Assembly (NCBI RefSeq): GCF_026003995.1
Contig: NZ_BPIG01000006.1
Span: 1-64,000 of the forward strand
Origin: Tepidiforma sp.
GTDB lineage: Bacteria; Chloroflexota; Dehalococcoidia; Tepidiformales; Tepidiformaceae
Length of the DNA: 64,000 nt
Reading direction: 5' to 3'
Position numbers and translations under genes: made by a program. Shown one piece after another: positions 32,996-42,000 of this stretch (position 1 is the stretch's first letter; each line of letters opens with the position of its first letter). The notes under the pieces are model-generated. The model had not been told where the DNA came from and did not search any database. It saw only the letters and a program-made list of their open reading frames with translations.

Positions 32996-34390
32996 ATGAC
33001 CCTCGCACCCCTCGAACGTCTCCCCCCGCACGACATCGAGGCCGAGGAGGCCGTCGTCGCCTCCCTCATGGTCGACCCCGACGCTATGCTCGCGGTCGTC
33101 AACATCCTCAAGCCCTCCGACTTCTTCCGCGAAGTCCACGGCTGGATCTACGAAGCCTGTCTCGACCTCTGGAGCCGCGACGAGGTCATCAACCAGATCA
33201 CCGTCGCCCACGAACTCGCCACCAAAGACCGCCTCGCTGCGGTCGGCGGCCAGACCTACCTCGCCGAGATCATCCGCCGCCTCCCCACCTCCATCGGCGT
33301 CGAGTTCTACGCCCGCATCGTCAAGCGCGACGCCACCTACCGCGGCCTCATCCACGCCGCCTCCGCCATCATGCAGATGGCCTATGAGGCGCCGGCCGAG
33401 ATCGAGTCCGTCTTCTCCCGCGCCGAATCGCTCATCCAGCGTCTCCGCGGCGGCGAATCCTTCCGCGATTTCGTCCACATCCGGCAGGTCCTCGATGCCT
33501 ACCTCGAGCAGGACCCCGCCGAGATCGAGCGCCTCCAGCTCTCCGCCATCCGCACCGGCTTCACCGACCTCGATACCCTCCTCGCCGGCTTCAAGCGCTC
33601 CGACCTCGTCATCATCGGCGCCCGCCCGAGCGTCGGGAAATCCAGCTTCGCCCTCGGCATCGCCCGCAACGCCGCCATCCTCCAGAAGGCGAACGTCGCT
33701 GTCTTCTCCCTCGAGATGTCGGCCGAGCAGCTCGCCGTCCGCCTCCTCAGCGCCGAGGCCGGCGTGGAGGCCAACCGCCTCCGCCTCGGCCAGAACACCG
33801 AATTCGAAGAGCGCAAAGTCATCGATGCCGCCGCCCGCCTCTCCGAGGCCAACATCTGGTTCGATGACTCGCCGTTCCTCACCGTCGCCGAGCTCCGCGC
33901 CCGCGCCCGCCGCCTCGCCGGGCAGGCCGGCGGCCTCGACCTCATCGTCATCGACTACCTCCAGCTCATGCACGGCGACGGGACCGGCTCCCGCGAAAAC
34001 CGCGTGCAGGAGATCTCCTACATCTCCCGCACCCTCAAGAGCCTCGCCCGCGAGCTCGATGTCCCGATCGTCGCCCTCGCCCAGCTCTCCCGCGCCATCG
34101 AAAACCGCCACCCCCGCATCCCGATGCTCTCCGACCTCCGCGATTCGGGCTCCATCGAGCAGGACGCCGACATCGTCATGTTCCTCAGCCGCGAAGAGAT
34201 GTACGTCACCCCCGAGCAGTGGGCCCAGCAGCACCCCGACCTCCCCGAATCCGCCTACCCGAAGGGCGTCGCGCAGGTCATCGTCGCCAAGAACCGCCAC
34301 GGCCCCATCGGCACCGTCGAACTCCGCTTCCGCGAACGCTTCGCCCGCTTCGAAGACTGGGTGCTCCGGACCGATGACGTCGCCAGCTGA
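32996..34390 (+). CDS. dnaB: Replicative DNA helicase DnaB
   Basis: A 464-residue hexameric 5'-3' helicase. The N-terminal domain opens 'LPPHDIEAEEAVVASLMVDP'. The RecA-like motor has Walker A 'GARPSVGKSSFALGIA', 'FSLEMSAEQLAVRLL', Walker B 'LIVIDYLQLM' and the DNA-binding/arginine-finger end 'LSDLRDSGSIEQDADIVMFL' followed by 'VIVAKNRHGPIGTVEL'. Full length, no intein. It overlaps the DnaD-like gene by 17 bases, so helicase and accessory proteins are coupled. Confidence 0.96.
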   Translation: MTLAPLERLPPHDIEAEEAVVASLMVDPDAMLAVVNILKPSDFFREVHGWIYEACLDLWSRDEVINQITVAHELATKDRLAAVGGQTYLAEIIRRLPTSIGVEFYARIVKRDATYRGLIHAASAIMQMAYEAPAEIESVFSRAESLIQRLRGGESFRDFVHIRQVLDAYLEQDPAEIERLQLSAIRTGFTDLDTLLAGFKRSDLVIIGARPSVGKSSFALGIARNAAILQKANVAVFSLEMSAEQLAVRLLSAEAGVEANRLRLGQNTEFEERKVIDAAARLSEANIWFDDSPFLTVAELRARARRLAGQAGGLDLIVIDYLQLMHGDGTGSRENRVQEISYISRTLKSLARELDVPIVALAQLSRAIENRHPRIPMLSDLRDSGSIEQDADIVMFLSREEMYVTPEQWAQQHPDLPESAYPKGVAQVIVAKNRHGPIGTVELRFRERFARFEDWVLRTDDVAS

Positions 34391-35102
34391 CCGCGCCGCC
34401 TTCGACGGCTTCCCCGGCATCGGCAAAGCAACCGCCATCCCCAACCTCTTCTTCACGGCGGTCCTGCCGAAGCTCACCGCCCCCGGCGACCTCCTCGCCT
34501 TCCTCTGGGTCGCCCGCCTCGTACAGGAGCTCCCCGCCGAACCGCGCTGCGTCACCGCCGACGCCATCTGGGAGCACGAGCCCGCCCGCCTCAGCTTCGA
34601 AACCCTCGCCGGCGGCCGTCCCGGCCTCGAGGCCGGCCTCCAGCGCTGCCTCCAGCTCCGCGCCCTGCTCGCCCTCGAAGCCCGCACCGCCGCCGGCGCC
34701 GAGACCTTCTACTTCGTCAACAACCCCGCCTCCCGGCGCGCCATCGCCCGCGCCCGCGCCGGCCGCCTCGAACTCCGGCCCGGCGCCGCGGTCGCGCCGC
34801 TCCGCGCGCCCGAAGAGCGCCCCGGCATCTTCCGCCTCTACGAAGAGCACATCGGCACCATCACCCCGCTCGTCGCCGAAAAGCTCGCGGAGGCCGAATC
34901 CGTCTACCCGCCCGAATGGATCGAAGCAGCCTTCCGCGAGGCCGCCGAACTGAACGTCCGCAACTGGCGCTATATCCAGCGCATGCTCGAGAACTGGGCA
35001 CTGGAGGGCCGCCCCGATGAAACGCCTGGACGAGATGCTCTCGAAGATGCGAAACGCCGCTACCTCGGAGGCTCCCTCGGGCACATCGCCCGCTACCGCT
35101 GA
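34374..35102 (+). CDS. DnaD-domain replication initiation protein
   Basis: A 242-residue protein. The N-terminal part ('FDGFPGIGKATAIPNLFFTA') resembles the DnaD winged-helix region. The C-terminal part has the DnaD/DnaB-II (PF07261-like) pattern 'IFRLYEEHIGTITPLVAEKL' to 'NVRNWRYIQRMLENWALEG'. In Firmicutes, DnaD remodels origin DNA and helps load the helicase with DnaB/DnaI. Here it sits between dnaB (17-base overlap) and the DnaC-like ATPase, whose start lies 86 bases inside this gene. Confidence 0.85.
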   Translation: MTSPADRAAFDGFPGIGKATAIPNLFFTAVLPKLTAPGDLLAFLWVARLVQELPAEPRCVTADAIWEHEPARLSFETLAGGRPGLEAGLQRCLQLRALLALEARTAAGAETFYFVNNPASRRAIARARAGRLELRPGAAVAPLRAPEERPGIFRLYEEHIGTITPLVAEKLAEAESVYPPEWIEAAFREAAELNVRNWRYIQRMLENWALEGRPDETPGRDALEDAKRRYLGGSLGHIARYR

Positions 35103-36420
35103 CGACCCGGACGACGCCGGCGCCTGCCCCATCTGCCGCGGCGCCGGCTTCGTCCGCCGCCCCTACCCGGTCGACCACCCCCGGTTCGGCCGCGCCGAAC
35201 CGTGCGACTGCGTCCTCCGCGAGCGCGAAGACCAGCGCCGCGAACGCCTCACCCGCCTCAGCAACATCGGCGCCCTCGCCCGCTTCACCTTCGCCGCTCT
35301 CGACCCGGCCGGCCGGGGCGGCAGCGACCCCGCCTTCGCCGACGCCGTCGCCGCCGCCCGCGCCTACGCCGAAGACCCGCGCGGCTGGCTCGTCCTCACC
35401 GGCCCCTCCGGCAGCGGCAAGACCCACCTCGCCGCCGCCCTCGCCAACCGCCGCATCGAGCTCGGCCACCCCGTCCTCTTCATGGTCGTCGCCGACCTCC
35501 TCGACCACCTCCGCGCCGGCTACGACACCGACGACGACGACCTCGCCTTCGACCGCGTCTTCGACCAGGTCCGGAATGCCCCGCTCCTCATCCTCGACGA
35601 CCTCGATGGCGCCTCGGGCACGGCCTGGGCCCGCGAGAAGCTCCTCCAGGTCCTCAACCACCGCTTCAACCTCGCCCTCCCGACGGTCATCACCGTCGCC
35701 GCGCCGCCCGCCTCCCTCGACCCCCGGCTCGCCACGCGCCTCCTCGACCCCGCGCTCGCCCGCGTCGTGGCCCTCGGCCGCGCCGGCGATGCCGCCTACC
35801 GCGAAGTCGGCGGCATGTCCCGTGAGCGGCTCGCAGCGTTCCAGTTCTCCGCCTTCGAAACCCGCATCCCCGGCCTGCGCGAAGAGGAGCGCCTCTCCCT
35901 CGAAGCCGCTCTCGAAGCCGCCCGCCGCTACGCCGACGACCCGCAGGGCTGGCTCGTCCTCGTCGGGCCCAACGGCTGCGGCAAGACCCACCTCGCCGGC
36001 GCCATCGCCAACCGCGCCCTCGAGCGCGGCCGCTCCGTCTTCTTCGCCGTCGTCCCGGACCTCCTCGACCACCTCCGCGCCTCCTACATGCCCGGCCGCG
36101 AACTCCCCTACGACGAACTCTTCGACCGCGTCCGCACCGCCGACCTCCTCATCCTCGACGACTTCGGCGCGCAGGCCGCCACCCCGTGGGCGCAGGAAAA
36201 GCTCTACCAGGTCGTCAACTACCGCCACGTCAGCGGCCTCCCCACCGTCGTCACCAGCGACCGCTCCCTCGAGGAGCTGCAGGCCGCGAATCCCCGCATC
36301 GTCGCCCGCATCGCCGACCCGCGCGCCGGCGCGGTCCTCGCCATCATCGCGCCTCACTACCACCTCGGCCGCGGTGCAGCCGCGCCGCCCGGGCCGCGTC
36401 CTCCCCGCCGCACGCGTTAG
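35017..36420 (+). CDS. Tandem-duplicated DnaC/IstB-like AAA+ helicase loader
   Basis: A 467-residue protein with two DnaC-like AAA+ modules. An N-terminal zinc motif (CPIC at 37-40, CDC at 63-65) precedes module 1 with Walker A 'GPSGSGKT' (129-136), Walker B 'LLILDD' (190-195) and an Arg pair near 237-241. Module 2 has Walker A 'GPNGCGKT' (317-324), Walker B 'LLILDD' (377-382) and Arg residues near 427-431. Both share 'YA-DP-GWLVL' before and 'DLLDHLRA-Y' after Walker A, so they arose by duplication. Normal loaders have one module. GGAGGG lies 8 bases before the ATG. Probably loads DnaB on DNA. Confidence 0.87.
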   Translation: MKRLDEMLSKMRNAATSEAPSGTSPATADDPDDAGACPICRGAGFVRRPYPVDHPRFGRAEPCDCVLREREDQRRERLTRLSNIGALARFTFAALDPAGRGGSDPAFADAVAAARAYAEDPRGWLVLTGPSGSGKTHLAAALANRRIELGHPVLFMVVADLLDHLRAGYDTDDDDLAFDRVFDQVRNAPLLILDDLDGASGTAWAREKLLQVLNHRFNLALPTVITVAAPPASLDPRLATRLLDPALARVVALGRAGDAAYREVGGMSRERLAAFQFSAFETRIPGLREEERLSLEAALEAARRYADDPQGWLVLVGPNGCGKTHLAGAIANRALERGRSVFFAVVPDLLDHLRASYMPGRELPYDELFDRVRTADLLILDDFGAQAATPWAQEKLYQVVNYRHVSGLPTVVTSDRSLEELQAANPRIVARIADPRAGAVLAIIAPHYHLGRGAAAPPGPRPPRRTR

Positions 36421-36432
36421 GCCCCCGACCGC

Positions 36433-36438
36433 TACGAT
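36433..36438 (+). promoter_or_regulatory. -10 box of leaderless promoter for the DUF4352-like gene
   Basis: TACGAT with a 6-base spacer to the GTG at 36445. Confidence 0.45.
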
Positions 36439-36444
36439 GCGCCC

Positions 36445-36984
36445 GTGAGGTGGTCCCGCGCCCTGCTCATCCTCGCCGGGGGCGTCCTGCTCTTCCTCGC
36501 CGGCGTCCTCACGTTCGCCGAGCGCGAGGGCGAGCGGGTCGGCGTCACCACGCCCCCGGTTGCCGATGCCGGCAGCCCGCGCGCCCCGCTCGGCGAAAGC
36601 CCCGCGCCGGCCGCCAGTACTGTCACGGGCCGCTCAGCCGAGATGGACGGCGTCCGCTACACCATCATCGATATCGCCGACCCGGAGCCACCGGGCGCGT
36701 TCCCGGTGAAAGTCGGCCACCGCCGCGTCGGCATCCTCCTCGAACTCGAAGGCCTCCAGCCCCGCGCCAGCTACAACTTCTCGCTCCTCCGCCTCCGCGG
36801 CAGCGACGGCCAGCTGTACACCTGGGCGCTTTCGAACCAGGAGCCCGCGCTCCGCATCGGCGTCCTCGAGCCCGGCCAGGCCGTCGAAGGCTGGGTCGCC
36901 TACGACCTTCCGCCGGCCGTCCGCCCGGCCGCGCTCGAATACGGCCGCGGCGTCAGCACCGCGCCCCTGCTCACCCTCGACTGA
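36445..36984 (+). CDS. Membrane-anchored extracytoplasmic protein (DUF4352-like)
   Basis: A 179-residue protein with an N-terminal membrane anchor or uncleaved signal ('ALLILAGGVLLFLAGVLTFA'), a Pro/Ala-rich linker and a beta-rich domain. In that domain, 'RVGILLELEGLQPRASYNFS' and a later 'GQAVEGWVAYDLP' resemble DUF4352/immunoprotective-type domains on the cell surface. Function unknown. The GTG start is set by the -10 box. It converges on the Nudix gene with 3 bases between. Confidence 0.65.
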   Translation: MRWSRALLILAGGVLLFLAGVLTFAEREGERVGVTTPPVADAGSPRAPLGESPAPAASTVTGRSAEMDGVRYTIIDIADPEPPGAFPVKVGHRRVGILLELEGLQPRASYNFSLLRLRGSDGQLYTWALSNQEPALRIGVLEPGQAVEGWVAYDLPPAVRPAALEYGRGVSTAPLLTLD

Positions 36985-36987
36985 AAA

Positions 36988-37512
36988 TCAGGCCGGGAGC
37001 CCCCGCTGCCGCGCCCACGCCCGCAGCGCCGCCTCCGTGCTGTCGAATGCCAGCTCCTCCCACGGGATCTCCTCCGGTGCGAACCAGCGAACTTCGCTCG
37101 TTTCGTGGCCCGGCTCGCCCTCGCCGAGCGCCCGTCCTTCGTACACGATCACCACGATCCCCGGCCCCGTCCGCGTGAACACGCCGACCAGCCGCAGGTC
37201 GGCCACCTCCAGCCGCGCCTCCTCCAGCGTCTCGCGGATGGCCGCCTCCTCGGCCGTCTCGCCGAGGTCCATGTAGCCGCCCGGGAAGACCCACGTCCCT
37301 GCCCGGGGCTCGATCGTGCGCCGCACGAGCAGCAGTTCGCCGCTCTCCCGCACCGGGATGACGCCCGCGACCGGCCGCGGATTCAGGTAGTGGATGAACC
37401 CGCAGTCGAGGCAGACCATCCGCCGCTTCGTGTCGCCCTCCGGGACGGCGGTCGTGAGCCGCTGCCCGCAGTGCATGCAGTAGCGGCTGAACGCGTGCGG
37501 GTGGCCGCTCAT
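36988..37512 (-). CDS. Nudix hydrolase with zinc ribbon (NudC-like)
   Basis: A 174-residue protein. A zinc ribbon (CMHC at 12-15, CLDC near 34-37) precedes a Nudix domain whose box fits G-5x-E-7x-RE-U-x-EE ('GGYMDLGETAEEAAIRETLE'). This layout matches the NADH pyrophosphatase/ADP-ribose group, which hydrolyses nucleoside diphosphate derivatives. The start overlaps the moaE stop by 4 bases, so it is the third gene of a moaD-moaE-nudix operon. A link to molybdopterin is suggested only by position. Confidence 0.87.
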   Translation of the reverse strand: MSGHPHAFSRYCMHCGQRLTTAVPEGDTKRRMVCLDCGFIHYLNPRPVAGVIPVRESGELLLVRRTIEPRAGTWVFPGGYMDLGETAEEAAIRETLEEARLEVADLRLVGVFTRTGPGIVVIVYEGRALGEGEPGHETSEVRWFAPEEIPWEELAFDSTEAALRAWARQRGLPA

Positions 37513-37961
37513 CGCTGCATGCTCGCCGGTGCCTGCTGCATCCCGAGCGATTCCGGCCCCTCGATCCACTCCTCCCCGTCCTCCCAGACTTCTTTCTTCC
37601 ACACCGGCACCCGCTTCTTCACTTCGTTCACCACCCACAGCCCGGCCTCGTACGATTCGCGCCGGTGGCCGCAGCTCACCGCCACCACGAGGCTCGTCTC
37701 CCCGATCTCCAGCCGCCCCGTCCGGTGCAGGATGGCGCAGTCCTCGAGCCCGAACCGCGCTTTCGCCTCCTCGGCGATGGCCCGCATCTCCTTCTCCGCC
37801 ATCGAGGGGTACGCGTCGTAGACGAGGTGCGAAACCGCGCGCCCGAGGTTCGTGTTGCGCACCACGCCGAGGAACACGTTGATTGCCCCCGCCGCCGGCG
37901 ACGCTACCGCCTGCGCCGCCTCGTCCGCCGAAATCGGCGCTTCCGTCACCCGGATCAGCAT
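37509..37961 (-). CDS. moaE: Molybdopterin synthase catalytic subunit MoaE
   Basis: A 150-residue protein. 'INVFLGVVRNTNLGRAVSHL', then 'EYDAYPSMAEKEM'-like residues, and 'CAILHRTGRLEIGETSLVVA' are the MoaE core. 'VNEVKKRVPVWKKEVWEDG' carries the conserved lysines that accept MoaD's C-terminus and the precursor. MoaE transfers sulfur to precursor Z to make molybdopterin. It lies 2 bases after moaD and overlaps the Nudix gene by 4. Confidence 0.93.
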   Translation of the reverse strand: MLIRVTEAPISADEAAQAVASPAAGAINVFLGVVRNTNLGRAVSHLVYDAYPSMAEKEMRAIAEEAKARFGLEDCAILHRTGRLEIGETSLVVAVSCGHRRESYEAGLWVVNEVKKRVPVWKKEVWEDGEEWIEGPESLGMQQAPASMQR

Positions 37962-37963
37962 CG

Positions 37964-38212
37964 CTACCCTCCCGAGACCGGCGGGATGAGCGCGAGCGTG
38001 CTGCCCGGCCGAACCGGCGCATCCTCCCGCGCATACTCCTCATCCAGTGCATACATCAGCGTCGGCACGGCCGGCGCCAGCTGAGGGAACTGCGCCACCA
38101 CCCGGTCGCGCACCCGCCCAACCGTCGCACCGTCCTCCAGCGGCAGCTCCAGCCGCCGCGTCCCCGCGCGCTCCGCGAGCGAAGCGAACAGCAGCACCGT
38201 GACCGTGCCCAT
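37964..38212 (-). CDS. moaD: Molybdopterin synthase sulfur carrier MoaD
   Basis: An 82-residue ubiquitin-fold carrier ending 'IPPVSGG'; the Gly-Gly end is thiocarboxylated and feeds sulfur to MoaE. 'VTVLLFASLAERAG' is the typical first strand. I chose the ATG at 38212: a TACAAT -10 box (38220-38225) ends 7 bases before it, and the upstream ATG at 38221 lies inside that box so could not be transcribed. First gene of moaD-moaE-nudix. Confidence 0.9.
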   Translation of the reverse strand: MGTVTVLLFASLAERAGTRRLELPLEDGATVGRVRDRVVAQFPQLAPAVPTLMYALDEEYAREDAPVRPGSTLALIPPVSGG

Positions 38213-38219
38213 CACTTCC

Positions 38220-38225
38220 ATTGTA
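38220..38225 (-). promoter_or_regulatory. -10 box of leaderless moaD promoter
   Basis: TACAAT on the minus strand, 7-base spacer to the ATG at 38212. It overlaps another in-frame ATG, which it rules out as the start. Confidence 0.5.
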
Positions 38226-38249
38226 GCCCCGCCCGACCCCGCGGGTTGC

Positions 38250-38255
38250 TATCCT
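38250..38255 (+). promoter_or_regulatory. -10 box of leaderless promoter for the ComF-like gene
   Basis: TATCCT with a 7-base spacer to the GTG at 38263; divergent from moaD. Confidence 0.4.
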
Positions 38256-38262
38256 CCCCGCC

Positions 38263-38973
38263 GTGCGCCCCCGCCAGCTCCTCGGCCGTGCCGCCGACCT
38301 CTTCTTTCCGCTCCGCTGCGCCGGCTGCGGCGCATTCGATACGCCGCTCTGCGCCCGCTGCGAGGCGGCACTGCAGCCCGCCATCGGCCCCGGCCGCTGC
38401 GGCTTCTGCTCGGCCGCCTGGGAGGGCGAAGGCTTCTGCCCGCGCTGCTTCGGCTGGCGCGAACTCGCCGGCGTCCGCGCCGTGTACGAGCACGCTGGCG
38501 CCGCCCGCGCCCTCGTCCACCGGCTGAAGTACGAACGCTACCGCGCCCTCGCCCCGCTGATGGCGAACGGCCTCGCCGCGGCTGCCGCCTCGCTCCCGGT
38601 CGACGGCTGGGTGGCCGTGCCGCTCCACCCCCGCCGCGAGCGCGAGCGCGGCTTCAACCAGGCTGAGCTGCTCCTCCGGCACGCCGGCCTCCCGCCGGCG
38701 CCCGCCCGCCTCCGCCGCCTCCGCCACACGGGCAGCCAGGTGCGCCGCACCGCCGCCGAGCGCGCGGCCGCCCTCGCCGGGGCTTTCGCCTGCGAGGGTC
38801 CGCCGCTCGAAGGCCTCCGCATCGGCATCATCGACGACGTCATCACCTCCGGCGCCACCGTCCGCGAATGCGCCCGCGCCCTCCGCGACCACGGCGCCCG
38901 CGAGACCTGGGCCCTCAGCTTCACCCGCGCCAGCCTCGACCTCTCCCGTCTCCACGCCCCCATCGACGACTGA
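38263..38973 (+). CDS. ComF-family phosphoribosyltransferase-like protein
   Basis: A 236-residue ComF/GntX-type protein. The N-terminal zinc region has four CxxC-like pairs ('CAGCG', 'CARC', 'CGFC', 'CPRC'). The PRTase domain follows with 'VAVPLHPRRERERGFNQAEL' and the phosphoribosyl-binding loop 'IIDDVITSGATV'. In naturally competent bacteria ComF helps bring in single-stranded DNA; elsewhere its role is unclear. The stop is followed at once by a heptamer-repeat tract. Confidence 0.87.
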   Translation: MRPRQLLGRAADLFFPLRCAGCGAFDTPLCARCEAALQPAIGPGRCGFCSAAWEGEGFCPRCFGWRELAGVRAVYEHAGAARALVHRLKYERYRALAPLMANGLAAAAASLPVDGWVAVPLHPRRERERGFNQAELLLRHAGLPPAPARLRRLRHTGSQVRRTAAERAAALAGAFACEGPPLEGLRIGIIDDVITSGATVRECARALRDHGARETWALSFTRASLDLSRLHAPIDD

Positions 38974-39057
38974 CCCCGCTCCCCGCTCCCCGCTCCCGCC
39001 TCCCGCCTCCCGTCTCCCGCTTCCCGCCTCCCGGTTCCCGCCTCGCGGTTCCCGCTC
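38974..39057. repeat. Pyrimidine-rich heptamer tandem repeat, 12 units
   Basis: 84 bases, 12 consecutive 7-base units drifting from CCCCGCT through CCCGCCT to CCCGGTT. It begins at the first base after the TGA of the ComF gene. Same unit length, copy number and post-stop position as the tract at 30963-31046, but a different consensus. Confidence 0.75.
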
Positions 39058-39091
39058 ACTCCGGTTCCCCCGGCTTTACCTCGCCCCCGCC

Positions 39092-39097
39092 TACAAT
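39092..39097 (+). promoter_or_regulatory. -10 box upstream of the MoxR operon
   Basis: TACAAT, about 30 bases before the GTG at 39127, leaving room for the GGAG ribosome-binding site; a normal leadered promoter. No clear -35. Confidence 0.4.
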
Positions 39098-39126
39098 ACG
39101 GGCACCTCATTGCCCCGGAGCCACCC

Positions 39127-40116
<990 letters not shown>

Positions 40117-40141
40117 TGCCGCCCGCGCCCGGAGCAGCCTG

Positions 40142-41083
40142 ATGCGTCTCCGTCTCCCGCGCCCGCTCCGCCGTCCCGAACCCCCCCGGCCCGCCGCGCT
40201 CGAGGACGACCTCACGCCCGAGCTCCTCGCCCGCGTGCGCGCCATCGAGCTCCGCGCCCGCCGCCTCGTCAACACCCTCTTCCTCGGCGAATACCACGCC
40301 GTCTTCCGCGCCCGCGGCATCGAATTCGACGAGCTCCGCCCCTACGTCCCGGGCGACGACGTCCGCGCACTCGACTGGAACGCCTACGCCCGCACTGGCG
40401 AGCCGTTCATCCGCCGCTACCGCGAAGACCGGAAGCTGACTGTCATCTTCGCCGTCGATTGCTCCGCCTCCCAGTTCGCCGGCGCCGGCGCGCAGCCGAA
40501 GGCCGCCCTCGCGGCCGAGATCGCCGCGGTGCTCGCCCTCGCCGCCATCCGCAACGACGACCGCGTCGGCCTCCTCCTCTTCTCGGGCGAGCCCCAGCGC
40601 TACGTGCGCCCCCGCGGCGGCGCCACCCACGTCCTTCGCCTCATCCGCGAGGTCCTCCGCGCCCGGCCCGCCAGCCCCGGCACCGACGTCGCGGCGGCGC
40701 TCCAGTACCTCGTCGGCGTCCAGCGCCGCCGCGCCACCGTCTTCCTCATCTCCGATTTCCTCGAACCGCTCGATGCCGCCCGCCTGCGGGCCGCTGCCAC
40801 CCGCCACGACCTCATCGCCGTCACCGTCCGCGACCCGGTCGACGAAACGCTGCCCGCGGCCGGCATCGTCACCCTCGCCGATGCCGAGACGGGCGCCGCC
40901 GTCGAAGTCGACACCTCCGACCCTGCCGTCCGCGCCGCCTACGCCCGCCGCGTCGCCGCCCTCGATGCCGACCGCGCCGCCCTCTTCGGCCAGCTGCAGA
41001 TCGACGAAATCCGCGCCCACGTCGGCCGCGACTACGTGCCCGCCCTCCTCCGCTTCTTCCGCCGCAGGGGCGCGGCCGCATGA
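40142..41083 (+). CDS. DUF58/VWA-like protein
   Basis: A 313-residue protein. The DUF58 signature '[20 protein letters not shown]' followed by '[20 protein letters not shown]' lies near residues 58-100, then a VWA-like fold ('[13 protein letters not shown]' as the MIDAS-like D-x-S-x-S). DUF58 proteins are invariant partners of MoxR ATPases. There is no membrane segment. The last four bases overlap the next gene. Confidence 0.9.
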   Translation: MRLRLPRPLRRPEPPRPAALEDDLTPELLARVRAIELRARRLVNTLFLGEYHAVFRARGIEFDELRPYVPGDDVRALDWNAYARTGEPFIRRYREDRKLTVIFAVDCSASQFAGAGAQPKAALAAEIAAVLALAAIRNDDRVGLLLFSGEPQRYVRPRGGATHVLRLIREVLRARPASPGTDVAAALQYLVGVQRRRATVFLISDFLEPLDAARLRAAATRHDLIAVTVRDPVDETLPAAGIVTLADAETGAAVEVDTSDPAVRAAYARRVAALDADRAALFGQLQIDEIRAHVGRDYVPALLRFFRRRGAAA

Positions 41084-42000
41084 GCCGCCGGCTGCTGCTG
41101 CCCGCCGCGCTCCTCGCAGCCGCCGTCCTCGCCGGGGGCGCCGCCAGCGCGCAGGAGCAGCCGCCCGCCGTCGAGGTCGCGGTCGAGCCGGCGAACGCCC
41201 GCATCGGCGACCACCTCCGGCTCACCGTCCGCCTCGTCCTCCCGGAGGGACAGCAGCCCGAATTCGCACCCGGCACTGCCGGCTGGGGCGCGGTCGAAGC
41301 CGTCCGCCTCGAAGCTCCCCGCCAGCTCAGCAGCGCCGGCGGCGAAACCGCGTGGATCCTCGAGGCGACCGTCGCGCCGTTCGCGCTCGGCGACCTCGCC
41401 TTCAGCCCCACCATCGCCGTGACCGCCGGCCCCGATGTGCAGACGGTCGAGCCGCCGCCGGTGCCCCTCCGCGTCCTCCCGACCCTCCTCCCCGACGCCC
41501 CGCTCGAGCTGAGCCCGCTCGCGCCGCCCGTCGCCATCGCCGGCGCCGAATCACCGCTCCTCCGCCCGGCCATCGCTGCCGGCGCCGCCTTCGCCGCCGG
41601 GCTGTTCGCCGCGCTCGTCATCCTCCTCGCCCGCCGCCTTCGCCGCCGGGCGCCTGCCCCGGCCGCTCCCGCGCCGCCCCCGCCGGCGGAGCCCGCGCTG
41701 GAGGGGCTCCTCCTCGCCGAATCGGCCATCGAGACCGACCCCGTGGCGGCCTACCGCGCCCTCGCCGCCACCGTCCGCGCCGAGCTCGCCCGCCGCTTCG
41801 GCATCCCCGCGACGGCCCTCACCGCCGCAGAGCTGCGCGCCCGCCTCGAAGCCTCCGGCGCCGACCGCTGGGTCGCCCGCCTCGCCGGCGGCCTCCTCGA
41901 AGAGTGCGACGCCGTCGTCTATGCCGGCTACCGGCCGGCCCCCGAACGCCGCCGGGCCGACCTCGCGATGGCCTACGAACTGGTGGGCGAACCCGGATGA
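41080..42000 (+). CDS. BatD-like/DUF4381-type membrane protein
   Basis: A 306-residue protein. A cleavable signal peptide ('LLLPAALLAAAVLAGGAASA') precedes a ~130-residue beta domain ('NARIGDHLRLTVRLVLPEG') and one transmembrane helix around 170-190. A cytoplasmic tail ending in 'YRALAATVRAELARRFGIPA' and 'ECDAVVYAGYRPA' follows. The layout resembles BatD N-terminal beta domains joined to a DUF4129/DUF4381-like tail. It overlaps both neighbours by 4 bases. Likely an accessory scaffold of the MoxR-VWA complex. Confidence 0.75.
   Translation: MSRRLLLPAALLAAAVLAGGAASAQEQPPAVEVAVEPANARIGDHLRLTVRLVLPEGQQPEFAPGTAGWGAVEAVRLEAPRQLSSAGGETAWILEATVAPFALGDLAFSPTIAVTAGPDVQTVEPPPVPLRVLPTLLPDAPLELSPLAPPVAIAGAESPLLRPAIAAGAAFAAGLFAALVILLARRLRRRAPAPAAPAPPPPAEPALEGLLLAESAIETDPVAAYRALAATVRAELARRFGIPATALTAAELRARLEASGADRWVARLAGGLLEECDAVVYAGYRPAPERRRADLAMAYELVGEPG

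Noticed and set aside
38221..38223. ATG at 38221 as start of moaD
   Set aside because: It lies inside the TACAAT -10 box, so it would not be transcribed from this promoter.
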